Assembly (NCBI GenBank): GCA_911728455.2 | Contig: OU452230.1 | Coordinates: 5,688,512 to 5,752,511, forward strand | Length of the DNA: 64,000 nucleotides | Source of the DNA: Marthasterias glacialis | Lineage: Eukaryota; Echinodermata; Asteroidea; Forcipulatida; Asteriidae | Direction: 5' to 3' | Part shown: positions 1 through 11,518 of the stretch, one piece after another | Layout of the letters: the number at the start of each line of letters is the position of its first letter | Position numbering within the stretch: the stretch's first letter is position 1 | The notes under the pieces: model-generated | Databases searched by the model: none | What the model was told of the DNA's origin: nothing | What the model saw: only the letters and a program-made list of their open reading frames with translations | Position numbers and translations under genes: made by a program

Positions 1-1552
1 TTTTCAGTGGCTGAGTAAATCCAGTAAGGACTGTTCAGCAAGTCTGAAATTCTTCAAGGAACATACATCTACATAGTCACGATGTGGTAGTGCCCGTTCC
101 ACCTACGACGGAACGTATTGTCCAGACGACCGCCGCGATCACACACTTTTCAACACAAGAGTTTCACAATTCTAAAGCTAAAATCATCCAAAGAAAAAGG
201 CTTTCAAAACTGTGTGGTTCCTTTGTCTATTTGAAATTCCGCAAGTCTAGGTATAAATGCTGACTTAACATTTTCTTTTTTATTTTTTATTTCTTTTTTT
301 ATATTAACGTTTACAGTGATTTACATCACAAACGAAACAACAGGGGGGTTGCTACATCGTCCTACGACGCCGGTAGTGAATAACTCAAAACAAACGTCTT
401 TTCTGGTAGAAGGCTGGTAGTTTGTGAAACAGTAATGTGACTAAAATCTTTGTCACAATTAGGCCTATACAACCTTAATTAAAATTAAAGGGTTTACTAC
501 TGGTGTTATTATTACCAAAACCCGACTGTTGGCATGTGATTATGTCGGTCACAGCATGTATTTGCACGTGGTTTGACATCAGCTCAGATGACGTAGTACC
601 CACTAAAGGTCACGTGATGACATGTAAACATTGGTCGTGCAATCAGTCTATTGATACCGATGGTCAGCTGTTGCCATGGCAACTATTTGTTTGACCCTGA
701 ATCACACGATTTTAAGGTTTTTATGGATTTGTTTAATCTTTTGAACATAAATTCCCTTATTTTCTTTCCATTTTTGGGGGGGGGGAATTCAAAATGGCCG
801 CCATATTAGGCAGCCATCTTGGATTTTGTGTTTTCAGCTTGTAGGGGTCAAATTAAACAAGTTAATCATGTTTTTATATATCATTGCTTCCTGGGCCATT
901 GCCTTGGCGGTGGCCACTTCGATTTTTTAAGTGAACGAAGTTAGTGACAAAGTTCAGGGATTATTGCGCCCCAATGTTGACTCTAATTATCAAATTATAC
1001 TGTAATTTATTAACAAGTCAACAAGTTTGCCAAGTTTCAAAATAGTCTGACAAAAATTACAGAAAATGTGAGGAAAACACGGTTTTTGATAAAATAAATG
1101 GGCAAAAACCAGTCAAAAACGCCCCCAGTGACAATTTCTGGGTTTCTTTTTACGTCATTATGTAGAACTCAGTGGAAGGAACATTTGTGGCGAGTGTCAT
1201 GAATATGGGTTATAACAGTGGAGAATATGGTGGGGCACTATGTGCACACCACACAGCAGCCCCGTTCCCGTACGTCAAAAAAGAGAAGAAAAAAGGGAAA
1301 AACGGGGGTGGAAAGGGCGGTTATGAAAGGGTTAAACAACCTAATTGCGCAGAACAAACATTTTGTAACTATAGAAGTAACACAACAGCAAAAAAAATCA
1401 GGACAAATTTTCCGAACTTTCAAGTGAGATTAGAAATAACACAGAATTTCATGCAAAATGTATCAGCACACATTAATCTTTTTTGCCGAAACAGTACAGA
1501 CGAAGACGTCTCATAGTTTGGTTCGTTAATTTTTTTGTTACATTTTATGCAG
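1..1552 (+). other. Intron (3' part) ahead of C1q copy 1
   Basis: No coding sequence was recognised here. The stretch ends in a pyrimidine-rich tract and TATGCAG directly before the ATG of copy 1, which reads as a splice acceptor, so it is probably the 3' part of a 5'-UTR intron whose first exon lies left of the window. It aligns almost end to end with 9249-10774, ahead of copy 3, with small indels, so the two were duplicated together. It contains a dispersed-repeat block (about 770-1100) whose reverse complement occurs inside the copy 2 intron. Confidence 0.6.
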
Positions 1553-2335
1553 ATGCGGGAAGTAAAACAAGTTATCCTGTTTCTGACGGTTTTGAATCTG
1601 ATGGGGTTCAATGCTGGCGTGACGTCGCCGGAAGAAGGAATGCCAACTGGTCCACGCTGCCAAGTCAGTCCTGCCGGAGTTCCGGGTATTCCAGGTATTC
1701 CTGGACCATACGGGCCGGTTGGGCCTAAAGGAGACATGGGGTCTCCTGGTGATGTAGGTATGCACGGAGCTAAGGGAGACAAGGGATTAGACGGGCTGGA
1801 AGGGGAACGAGGCGCTACAGGTGAACCCGGCCAGAAAGGAGAACAAGGTGTCGGTCAGCCAGGTAAACAAGGACCTCAAGGATTGCCCGGAATAGCTGGA
1901 CCAGTTGGACTAAAGGGACAACAGGGTGAATGTGTTGAGCGTACTCAACAGGTGGCCTTTAGTGTAGCCAGAAACACGGACTTTTCAGGTTCGAGTACAA
2001 ATCTGCCCTTTGATGTAATTCTCTTTGAGGATGGCACCCACTTTGACTTACCAACCGGCACTTTCACGTGCAATGTGACTGGCATCTATGTATTCATGTT
2101 TTCACTTTTGAAACCAAGCAGCGCAAGTAGAGCGTACGCTCATCTGATGAAGAATGATGACCTCATTGTATCGGGATATACCTCAGGCTCTGGTGGTAAC
2201 TCGCAAACAGGCAACAGTGCACTTCTGTCTCTGCAAGAGGGTGATCGAGTTTTCTTAAGGTCAACAGGCTCCTGGCACAGTCATTCTGGCCACTACAACT
2301 CCTTTAGTGGGTTCTTGCTTTACGGCAGGAACTAG
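1553..2335 (+). CDS. Secreted collagen-like C1q-domain protein, copy 1
   Basis: The product is 260 residues and belongs to the C1q/TNF superfamily, whose members assemble as trimers through the C1q head, often stabilised by a collagen stalk. Residues 1-22 (MREVKQVILF...NAG) form a hydrophobic signal peptide. A short linker with one Cys (residue 36) follows, then Gly-X-Y triplets at about 42-127 with a break at GVGQP (99-103), then a C1q domain at about 133-260 with the typical [14 protein letters not shown] core and C-terminal SFSGFLLYGRN. I chose the ATG at 1553 and not the in-frame ATG at 1535 because the upstream bases form a splice acceptor (TTTTATGCAG) and the signal peptide starts at 1553. 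Copies 2 and 3 share this arrangement. A lectin-like immune role is usual for invertebrate C1q-like proteins but is inference here. Confidence 0.93.
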   Translation: MREVKQVILFLTVLNLMGFNAGVTSPEEGMPTGPRCQVSPAGVPGIPGIPGPYGPVGPKGDMGSPGDVGMHGAKGDKGLDGLEGERGATGEPGQKGEQGVGQPGKQGPQGLPGIAGPVGLKGQQGECVERTQQVAFSVARNTDFSGSSTNLPFDVILFEDGTHFDLPTGTFTCNVTGIYVFMFSLLKPSSASRAYAHLMKNDDLIVSGYTSGSGGNSQTGNSALLSLQEGDRVFLRSTGSWHSHSGHYNSFSGFLLYGRN

Positions 2336-2386
2336 ACGTTAACTACTTAATATCACGTGCTTTTTATCATTTCTTGTGATTGGGAG

Positions 2387-2392
2387 AATAAA
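2387..2392 (+). promoter_or_regulatory. Polyadenylation signal, C1q copy 1
   Basis: AATAAA lies 52 bases after the stop codon of copy 1. The 3' flank (2336-2540) is highly similar to that of copy 2 (6313-6517), which has AATAAA at the matching place. Confidence 0.7.
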
Positions 2393-2739
2393 TAACAACA
2401 GCTTTAAATTTGAACGTACGTCACGATGTTAGGTCAGACTTTTGGCCGATTAGACCCCCAAATAGGTTTAAATTTGAATCACTACCGTACCGTATTTTAT
2501 AGATTCGAGACACTTAACAACCTTTTATTTAAGGTATTGCCGAAATAAAATTTATTGAAATGCTTAACTGTTGAGAAAAAAATTGAGATTACTTTTAAAT
2601 GTAAAATAACATATGGCGCGGTCCAACGCGGTATTCAACAGTGAAGCTATTATTCCGGGTTTTCATGCGATGCGGTTGAGTTTTACGGCTTATTAAATTA
2701 GAGACCTTGTAAATGTGTCAATTGATATTTTTTTGTTGT

Positions 2740-3649
2740 TTAATCATGTCGCCTCATTCTTTAGTTCATCTGTTCAAACTGTGTCTCCTGACTGAACAAC
2801 AACAAAAAAATCTTTATGACGCTTATTATTCGTGCATGTCATGAAGTACACATTGCAATGTTAATAGTTGTAGTAAGAATGCATTACAATCTTTTTATTT
2901 TGTTTCAATAAATATTGCATGGAGGTTGCATATTCCATTTAAAATGTTTATATCTTAATGTTTACTCTTTCTTTCCAAAACGCCTTTAGCTCACATTTGG
3001 CTATGTTTCCAATAGAGCCAAAGCGGGTAGTAATTAATACAAACAACGGCAATCAACTTAGATTGATTTTAAGCAAGTGTAGGGCTAACTCATCTTAAGA
3101 TGAACCTCGGAGCCAAGTTAAAGTGGATTCATTGTCAATATTATAACAGTAAATGGAATAAAACAGTTACTAAACGTGCGTGCTCGCCGGCGGTCACATC
3201 ACAGTTTGACAAAGACAGCAAGCGCCCATATGTGCAAGAATCTGGGTGAGAGTTCGTCTTTCCATGCACAGCCATAGGACTCCTATAATCATGTCGACAC
3301 AGCCCCTTTAAATAAATTACCCCAAAATAGTCTTGTGCCAAATAATTCTAAAAAAAATTAGCATCGCGCCCCTATCAAATCTGACTATCTGAGAAAAGGT
3401 AAAATCTATGATCGTGTGATCTCTCACAATCACTGACTCAAAGATACTGGCAAGTATCGCCCACATGTCGGTGACTTTATGATAATGTGTGATTGACGGC
3501 AACTATATCGCCCACTAGAAATGTCACTGGTCTGGGAATCTTCTAGCAGTTAAAAAGAGAAGCTACGAGACCCACAGCTGCAAAAAGCCATTCAGCATTG
3601 ATGATCAAGACTACAAGACAAGCAGAGACAGATCAGAAGAAAAACAGTG
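2740..3649 (+). promoter_or_regulatory. Candidate promoter and non-coding first exon of C1q copy 2
   Basis: This block is duplicated at 7250-8161. Both versions end in a purine-rich stretch (...GAGACAGATCAGAAGA...) followed by a strong splice donor, GTAAGC here and GTAAGT at 8162. Because the coding exons of all copies begin right after an acceptor, I infer that this is the 5'-UTR exon of copy 2, spliced to 5500. An AT-rich motif TTTAAATAAATTA near 3306-3318 is a possible TATA-like element. Transcription start is unknown. An ATG near 3600 inside the proposed exon is out of frame with the main ORF once spliced. Confidence 0.5.
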
Positions 3650-3719
3650 GTAAGCTTTTTTTTTAATTCTTTATTTCTTTCTTAAATCCCTATTTTCTTA
3701 TTCTTCTTTAACCCTATCA

Positions 3720-4560
3720 GGACCGGGCTTTTTTTTTTTTTTTTTTTTTGATGTACGGGGACCGGGGGGCACTGTGTGCCCCCCCCCCACCCCGTATTTT
3801 CCAAAATTTTCGACCGAAATTGATGAAACTAGCCACACATGTTCATTTCACCGAGTTCTGCATGATGACGTAAATAAAATCCAAAAATCGTCACTAGAGG
3901 GCGTTTTTGACTGTATTTTGCAAATTTTTGGTCAAAAAATTGTGTTTTGCCATAACTTCTGTATTTTTCATCCGATTGTTTTGAAACTTGGCGAACTTGT
4001 AGATTTTAACAAGATCAATATAATTTAGTTACTGGAGTCAGTCACCTTTTGGGGCGTCATAATTCATTAATTGGCCGCAGCCAAGGGCCAGGAAGAAATA
4101 ATAAGGCTTGATTGATGAATCTAAATATTTTTTGGATATTGAAAATATTCCATTGTTAAAAAACTTGATATAATTTGACCCCCTAATTGCAGGCTGAAAA
4201 CACAAAATCCAAGATGGCCGCCAAAAATGGTGGCCATTTTTTTTTCCCAAAACCATTTCAGACTATCACGTGACTCATCACTATCACTTTTCTGGCAAAG
4301 AAATAAAAAATGAGTGGAAATTATGTTCAAAAAGTAAAAAAAAAAAAAAAATCACAAAAAAGTAAAATCGTGTGACCCAAGGTCAAACAAACGGTTGCTA
4401 TGGCAACAACTAACCCCCCGATATTAATTATTTTTTGCCAGCATCATTCTAGATATGTTTTGGGAAAAGTCGGACAATTTCGCAGTGATCGGACTAAGCT
4501 TTAAAAAAGTTACGGGGAAAAATTGGTAGGGGCACATTGTGCCCCCTCCCCCTCCGAAAG
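3720..4560. repeat. Dispersed repeat with inverted GC-rich ends
   Basis: The block sits in the proposed intron of copy 2. It begins with GGGGGGCACTGTGTGCCCCC-like sequence and ends with a related GGGGCACATTGTGCCCCC motif. Its interior (4140-4250, containing AAGATGGCCGCC) is the reverse complement of sequence at 780-870 and 10040-10110 in the introns of copies 1 and 3. Its right end (4441-4550) is the reverse complement of 8950-9070. A mobile element inserted in different orientations explains this; the class is not recognised. Confidence 0.6.
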
Positions 4561-4837
4561 CGAAAGCGGAGTATGACTGCGTGCCACACACTGTAGCGAA
4601 ACATAGTGATGAAAAAACAATAACAACTAGCAGCCTAAAACAATAATTAGAATTAACATACTACCATTTAAAATAAAAGAAACCTTGTCGAGTGAGTTTC
4701 AACTCACCCGGTCCATAGAAACTGATTTTTTCCTACATTCTGCGTTAGACATTACTTTTTTCAAAGACAACTTGCAGAAGGTAATAACTGAAATTGTTGG
4801 ACTTTTTTTACACAAATTGACATCTAATTCAAAGTTA

Positions 4838-5020
4838 AAGTTGCATGGCCCGTATCTCGCCAGAAGAAACTCATCTTTTTCATAGCTATGTTTTTTTTTC
4901 TGGAACGAATTTTGACAAATGTTTCAAAACGAAAAACATACACAAACATTTGCCTATGCCACGGACAATTCACACAATACATGCAACATTCAAAACTGGC
5001 TGAGGGACGTGAGGAAATGT
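4838..5020. repeat. Left arm of inverted repeat flanking C1q copy 2
   Basis: This sequence (starting AAGTTGCATGGCCCG and including TGCCACGGACAAT) is homologous, in inverted orientation, to 6529-6680 on the other side of the copy 2 coding exon. The arms are diverged by substitutions and small indels. Confidence 0.6.
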
Positions 5021-5499
5021 CAATATCCAGACAATGATTCAGTTTTAGTTTTTAATATGAATACCATTTATCATTGGCAGAATATTTCGTGCAAAACCTT
5101 CAGTGAATGGTTTTAACTTTCTCAAATCCACAAAAAAATAACTATTAATAATGTAATTCAAAATTTCCGGCTGAATTCAGCCAAAAATCGGACTTTGCAT
5201 CTTTATTAACGGTTATGGTAGGAATTAGTTATTTAAGATGCTCCAATCGTGTAAAATACGAACCCCATTACGCAAAAATTAAACACATTTTGTATAATAG
5301 CAGGTTGCGGCTAGAAATGCGACGAAACAAGAATCAAGACAACTCTGATGTGCGATGTCCTATATTCGTCATTATAATTAACGCCATAATTCCATTGCAA
5401 AAGTATATTGAGTATAATCCATGTTGCCTAAACTCTAACGGCAAACATGTCTTACAGTTTAGTTCGTTGATTTCTTTATTACATGTTTAATCTTTGCAG

Positions 5500-6312
5500 A
5501 TGCGGGAAGTAATACAAGTTATCGTGTTTCTGACGGTTTTGAATCTGACGGGGTTCAATGCTAGCGTGACGTCACCGGAAGAGGGGGTGTCAGGTGACCC
5601 ACGCTGCCCCATCAGTCCTGCCTGAGTTCCTGTAATCCCAGGTATTCCTGGACCATACGGGCCGGTTGGGCCTAAAGGAGACATGGGGTCTCCTGGTGAT
5701 GTAGGTATGCACGGAGCCAAGGGGGACAAGGGATCAGACGGGTTGAAAGGGGAACAAGGCGCTACAGGTGAACCCGGCCAGAAGGGAGAGCAAGGTATCG
5801 GTCAGCCAGGTAAAGAAGGACCTCAAGGACTGCCCGGAATAGCTGGTTTGATGGGAGAGAGAGGAGTACCTGGACCAGTTGGACTAAAGGGACAACAGGG
5901 TGAATGTGTTGAGCGTACTCGACGGGTGGCCTTTAGTGTAATCGGAACCAGGGATCTCCCTTCCACTTCAGCGTCAAATCTGCCCTTTGATGTAATACTC
6001 TTTGAGGATGGTACCCACTTTGACTTACCGACCGGCACTTTCACGTGTAATGTGACTGGCATCTATGTATTCATGTTTTCACTTTTGAAAATACATAGCG
6101 CAATTAGCGCGTACGCTAATCTGATGAAGAATGATGACCTCATTGTAACGGGATGGACAGACGGCACAGGCAGGTATTTCCAAACAGGCAACAGTGCAGT
6201 TCTGTCTCTGCAAGAGGGTGATCGAGTTTTCTTAAAGTCAACAGGTTCCTGGCGCGGTAGTGATTACCACTACAACTCCTTTAGTGGGTTCTTGCTTTAC
6301 GGCAGGAACTAG
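5500..6312 (+). pseudogene. Collagen-like C1q-domain protein, copy 2, broken by an in-frame stop
   Basis: The copy keeps the splice acceptor (TCTTTGCAG) before its ATG, the signal peptide, collagen triplets, a full C1q domain and the same stop as copy 1, all in one frame of 271 codons. Codon 42 is TGA (5623-5625) where copies 1 and 3 have GGA, the first glycine of the collagen stalk. Translation would give a 41-residue secreted fragment. The open part resumes in frame from 5626, with an ATG at 5683 that would give a 209-residue product lacking a signal peptide. The collagen part has triplets that copy 1 lacks (GLMGERGVP) and shares the GIGQP break. The rest of the frame is clean, so the break is recent, allelic, or a base-calling error. 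The most cautious reading is a pseudogene. Confidence 0.8.
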
Positions 6313-6363
6313 ACGTTAACTACTTAATATCACGTGCTTTTTATCATTTCTTGTGATTGAGAT

Positions 6364-6369
6364 AATAAA
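6364..6369 (+). promoter_or_regulatory. Polyadenylation signal, C1q copy 2
   Basis: AATAAA lies 52 bases after the stop, at the position equivalent to 2387 in copy 1. Confidence 0.6.
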
Positions 6370-6528
6370 CAACAACAGCTGGAAATTTGAACGTATGTTA
6401 AGATGTTTGGTCAGACTTTTGACCGATAAGACCCCCAAATAGGTTTTAATTTTAATCACTACCATACCGTATTCTAAAGATTCGAGACAATTAATAACCT
6501 TTTATTTAAGGCATTGCTCGAAGACCCA

Positions 6529-6680
6529 ACATTATCTCACGTTCATCAGCCATGTTCAAATAATTTTGCATTCCTACATTGTCCGTGGCATGTATATGCA
6601 TGCGAAAGGTTTGGTATGTTTCTTCGTTTTGAAACAGTATCATCTGTCGAAATTCGTTCAGAATCGGGCAATGCAACTTA
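6529..6680. repeat. Right arm of inverted repeat flanking C1q copy 2
   Basis: Reverse-complement homologue of 4838-5020. The pair brackets the copy 2 coding exon, about 1.5 kb apart. No such arm was found at copy 1 or copy 3. Confidence 0.6.
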
Positions 6681-7249
6681 AGCAATCGGGCAATGCAACT
6701 CGAAGGCATTGCCATAAATAGTCAAGCTTCAGAAATAGTACCATCACTTTGAGTTACAAACCATTGCTGTGTTAAATATATCTGAGCTTGAAAAACCGGT
6801 CATGACTTCAAAGACTATTACGTAATATTGAACAGGCAGTTGCAGTCAATGACTGTATTTCACCTGGCAAGCTATCGCAACTGTAACATGTAAAACTGTA
6901 AAACTGTAAAACATATCACGTTAAGACGAAATCTGGACATCCAAACAGCAAATCCATAGAAAACTTAAAATGCTGAGATGAGACCCTAAGTGATGTAAGT
7001 TACTCATTAATAGGTTGAATTCCGTTAAATTAGCTTGAAATGTGGTTTCTATACCAGTTTGAAAAAAAATGACAAAAGTGGCGACGTCAATTTGCTACCG
7101 GCAGCAAAATAGGATTATTAGATCTCCAATGTTTACCAAGCGGTAGGTGTATTAATCAGTCCTACTCTTACAATTTACCAGTGGTTAAGTAAAATAGGCC
7201 TTTATTGAAACAATAAATAGTGTAAACAATTTGTCAATTTATTTTGGTT

Positions 7250-8161
7250 AATTTATGATTTTTTGTTCAATCATGTCGTCTCATTGTTTTAATTCATCTG
7301 TTCAAACTGTGTCTCCCGACTGAAAAAAAACACAATCTTTATGACGCTTATTATTCGTGCATGTCATGAAGTACACATTGCAATGTTAATAGTTGTAGTA
7401 AGAATGCATTACAATCTATTTATTTTGTTTCAATAAATATTGCATGGAGGTTGCATATTCCATTTAAAATGTTTATATCTTAATGTTTACTCTTTCTTTC
7501 CCAAAAGTCTTTAGCTCACATTTGGCTGCGTTTCCAATAGAGCCAACGCGGGTAATAATTAATACGAACAATGACAGTCAACTTAGAAGTGTAGCGATAG
7601 CTCATCTTAAGATGAATCTTTGGGGCAAGTTAAAGGGGAACTATCATCACGATAGCCGTACATGGAATAACCCTGTTACTAAACGCCCGTGCACTCCGGT
7701 GGTCACGTAACAGTTTGACAAAGATGGCATCCTTTGTGATCTGACGGCAAGCGCGCGTGTGTGCAAGTATCTGGGTGAGAGTACGTCTTTCCACGCACAG
7801 CCAGGCCTCATATAATCACGTCGACACAGCCCCTTTAAATAAATTACCCCCAAACAGTCTCGTCCTACTATAGCGCCCCTTCAAATCTGACTAACATCTG
7901 AGAAAAAGGTTAAATCTAAGATCGTGTGATATCTTACAATTATCACCGACTCAAAGCTACTGGCAAGTCACGCCCACATGTCGGTGACTCTCAGTGCAAT
8001 AATGTGTGATTGACAGCGATGGTTATCACACACTGGAAATGTCAGTGGTGACTCTTTTAGCAGTTAAAAGGAGAAGCTACGAGACCCACAGTTCCAAAAA
8101 AAGTCAGCATTGATGATCAATATTACAACTCTAGCAGAGACAGATCAGAAGATAAATAATG
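7250..8161 (+). promoter_or_regulatory. Candidate promoter and non-coding first exon of C1q copy 3
   Basis: Duplicate of 2740-3649, ending in GATAAATAATG and the donor GTAAGT at 8162. By analogy it is the 5'-UTR exon of copy 3, spliced to 10775. TTTAAATAAATTA near 7835-7847 matches the TATA-like motif of the other block. Conserved short palindromic boxes (TCACCGAC and GTCGGTGAC, about 7946-7990) might be regulatory; that is a guess. Confidence 0.5.
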
Positions 8162-10774
8162 GTAAGTTTTTTAATTCTCTATTTTTGATTTTAAGCAATG
8201 TGACAGCTGTTAAGATCTCGGGCGGTTTTCTGACATTTTCTTGAACGGTTGATTAATTTTGCATAAAACTTGCTTTCTGTCTCTTAATCTTGTGAAAAAC
8301 TTCACTAGTTGCTTTTTTCAAGTACTTTAATAACGCTCTTTTCACAAAGTTAGCGAAAAATGTGAGCTAACAAATTTAGTTCACAATTTTACCTGCAAAT
8401 TACATGATACTATCATGTTTTTAATCGAGAATGGCTTGTCCTATAGGTGGTCGGTAGGTAAATTCAGAAATTAGCAATCCTTATCATTATTCAACAAGCT
8501 AGACAGAGTATTGAAAGATCGGTTTTTAGACTGCTAAAAAAACTTTAAGTATAAAAAGTACAGTATCAGTATTATAAAGTATAGCATAAGTAGAAAGTCT
8601 AATTGTTTTACTTTCAAAAACGAGAACCAACTGCACTTCTACTATAAGGATTTTGACTTTATAACCGCTTTCAAAACGAGGAAAAAAATTCTCAGTCAGT
8701 ATGGACCGAGTCAGAAGACAAACAAAACAAGAGGATTTGGGTTTCTTTCAGTTAATTTAAACTTTCATTTATTGTTCTAAAGAATAAAGACAAAGTGCTT
8801 ACCACACATCGGTGTTTGGGTAAAAACAAATAATAATAATAATATTCTTTATCCCCGATGCAAAAATTAATACCTGTATTTTTTGTGTGTTTTGTTTTTG
8901 TTTATACATCTATTTACAAAGACACTGTTTTACAAAATGGTATTGATAGGACCAGGGGGTGGGAGGGGGCACATTGTACCCCTACCATATGTTGGCTGTA
9001 ACTTTTTAAAATGCACAGTCCGATCACGGTAAAGTTTTTTGACTTTTCCCAAAATATATCTAGAGTCAGGTTGGCAAAACAAAATAGACCGATTGCACTC
9101 TGCAAGTCACTTGATCTGTAGTGGGTATTAAACGTAAATAAAAAAGAAAGTGCGGTATGGTACATGATGATTGTTGCATTTGTTTATTCGATTGAGGTTT
9201 TTCTTTCTCGAAATCTGTGAAATATATTCCAGAATTTGTACCAGAGACTTTTGAGTGGCTGAGTAAAGCCAGTATGGAGAGTTCAACAAGTCTGAAATTC
9301 TCCAAGGAACGTACATCTACATGTTCACGATGTGGTAGTGCCCGTTCCACCTACGACGGAACGTATTGTCCAGACGGCCGCCGCGATCACACACTTTTCA
9401 ACACAAGAATTTCACAATTTTAAAGCTGAAATCATCCAAAGAAAAAGGCTTTCCAAAACTGTGTGATTCCTTTGTCTATTTGAAATTCCTCAAGTCTGGG
9501 TATAAATGCCGACTTATTTTTTTTCCTTTTTTTATTTTTTTTTTATTTTTTTTTTTTTACAGTGATTAACATAACAAACGAAATATCAGGCGGGTTGCTA
9601 CATCGTAATGCATAACACAAAACAAACGTATGTTTAGGAAACAGTAATGTGATTAAAATCATTGTCACAATAAGGCCTATACAACTTCAATTAAAATTAA
9701 AGGGCTTAGTAATTGTGTTACACCAAAAGCCGACTGTTGGTGTGATTCTGTCGGTCACAGCATGTATTTGCACTTGGTTTGACATCAGCTCAGATGACGT
9801 AGTACCCACTGCAGGTCACGTGAAGACACGTAAACATTGGCTGCGCAATTGGTCTATTGATACCGATGGTCAGCTGCCGCCATGGCAAATATTTGTTTGA
9901 CCTTGAATCACACGATTTTAAGGGTTTTTATGGATTTTTTTTTTTACCTTTTGAACATAAATTTCTTTCTTTTTTTCTCTTTTTTTTGCCAGAAAAGTAA
10001 TACTGATGTCTTACATGATAGTGTGAACTGCTTTTGGTAATTCAAAATGGCCACCATATTAGGGGCCATCTTGGATTTTGTGTTTTCAGCTTGTAGGGGT
10101 CAAATTAAACAAGTTAATCATGTTTTATATATCATTTCTTCCTGGACCCTTGGCGGTGGCCAAAGTTAGTGAAAAGGTTAAGGGATTATAGCGCCCCAAT
10201 GTTGACTCTAATTATCAAATTGTATTGTAATTGTATTAACAAGTCAACAAGTTTGCCAAGTGTCAAAATATTTGGACTAAAATACAGAAAATACTAAAAA
10301 AAAACCACGATTCTTGTTCAACAAATGGGCAAAAACCAGTCAAAAACGTCCCCTAGTGAAATTGTTTGATTTTTTTTCCTACGTTATTATGTAGAACTAA
10401 GTGGAAGGAACATTTGTGGCGGGTGTCATGAATATGGGTTATAACAGTGGAGAATATGGTGGGGCACTATGTACACACCACACTGCGCCCCCGTCGCTGT
10501 ACGTCAAAAAAGAGAAGAAAAGAGGGGGAAAAACGGGGGGTGGAAAGGCCGGTTATGATAGAGTTCATAAACAACCTCTTTACGCAGAACAAACACTTTG
10601 TACCTAATAGAAGTAATACAACAGCAAGAAACCGGGACTTTCAAGTGAGATTTGAAATAATGACAGAATTTCATGCGAAATGCATCAGCACAAATTAATC
10701 TCTTTTGCCGAAACGGTACGGACGAAGACGTCTCATAGTTTGGTTCTTTAATTTATGTGTTACATGTTATGCAG
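8162..10774 (+). other. Proposed 5'-UTR intron of C1q copy 3
   Basis: No coding sequence was recognised. The intron runs from GTAAGT to TTATGCAG. It holds a SINE tail at about 8790-8900, a dispersed repeat at about 8940-9070 that is inverted relative to 4441-4550, and from 9249 onward a copy of the sequence ahead of copy 1. Confidence 0.5.
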
Positions 10775-11518
10775 ATGCGGGAAGTAAAACACGTTATCCT
10801 GTTTCTGACGGTTTTGAATCTGATGGGGTTCAATGCTGGCGTGACGTCACCGGAAGAAGGAATGCCAACTGGTCCACGCTGCCCAGTCAGTCCTGCCGGA
10901 GTTCCTGGTATTCCAGGTATTCCTGGACCATACGGGCCGGTTGGGCCTAAAGGAGACATGGGGTCTCCTGGTGATGTAGGTATGCACGGAGCTAAGGGAG
11001 ACAAGGGATCAGACGGCCAGAAGGGAGACCATGGACTGCCCGGATTACCTGGTGTGATGGGAGAGAGAGGAGTACCTGGATCAGTTGGACCAAGGGGACA
11101 ACAGGGTGAATGTGTTGAGCGTACTCGACGAGTGGTCGCCTTTAGTGTAGCCAGAAACACGGATTTTACTGAAACAAGTACGAGTCTGCCTTTTCAAGAC
11201 ATACTGTTTGAAGAGGGCATCCACTTTGACTTACCCACCGGCACTTTCACGTGTAATGTTACTGGCATCTATGTATTAATGTTTTCAGTTTTGAAAGTGA
11301 GTGGCTCAAGTATTGCGTATGCTAGTCTGATGAAGAATGATGACGTTATTGTTAGGGCGTATACATCTGGCAGTGGCAGTGTTTTGCAAGCAGGCAACAG
11401 TGCAGTTGTGTCTTTACAAAAGGGTGATCGAGTTTTCTTAAGCCCAGGAGGTTCCTTACGCAGTGACTACAGGCACCATACTTCCTTCAGTGGGTTCTTG
11501 CTATCAGGAGAGAACTAG
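10775..11518 (+). CDS. Secreted collagen-like C1q-domain protein, copy 3
   Basis: The product is 247 residues: a signal peptide at 1-22 (nearly identical to copy 1), a linker with one Cys, 24 uninterrupted Gly-X-Y triplets at about 42-113, then a C1q domain to the C-terminus ([14 protein letters not shown] core, ending [11 protein letters not shown]). The collagen stalk lacks the triplets around the GVGQP break of copy 1, so it is shorter and regular. The start is at 10775 because ATGCAG before it forms a splice acceptor. The C1q head is clearly more diverged from copies 1 and 2 than those are from each other, and its 3' flank also differs, so copy 3 appears to be the older split. Likely secreted and trimeric; ligand unknown. 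Confidence 0.93.
   Translation: MREVKHVILFLTVLNLMGFNAGVTSPEEGMPTGPRCPVSPAGVPGIPGIPGPYGPVGPKGDMGSPGDVGMHGAKGDKGSDGQKGDHGLPGLPGVMGERGVPGSVGPRGQQGECVERTRRVVAFSVARNTDFTETSTSLPFQDILFEEGIHFDLPTGTFTCNVTGIYVLMFSVLKVSGSSIAYASLMKNDDVIVRAYTSGSGSVLQAGNSAVVSLQKGDRVFLSPGGSLRSDYRHHTSFSGFLLSGEN

Noticed and set aside
10705..10950. Frame overlapping the start of C1q copy 3 in another phase, also present at 1483-1728
   Set aside because: It runs through the splice acceptor and ends inside the collagen segment; no signal peptide or domain.
10753..11160. Long proline-rich frame antisense to the collagen part of C1q copy 3 (and equivalents at 1420-1782 and 5487-5729)
   Set aside because: Gly-X-Y codons (GGN CCN) read backwards give Pro/Gly codons without stops, so this is a shadow of the real gene.
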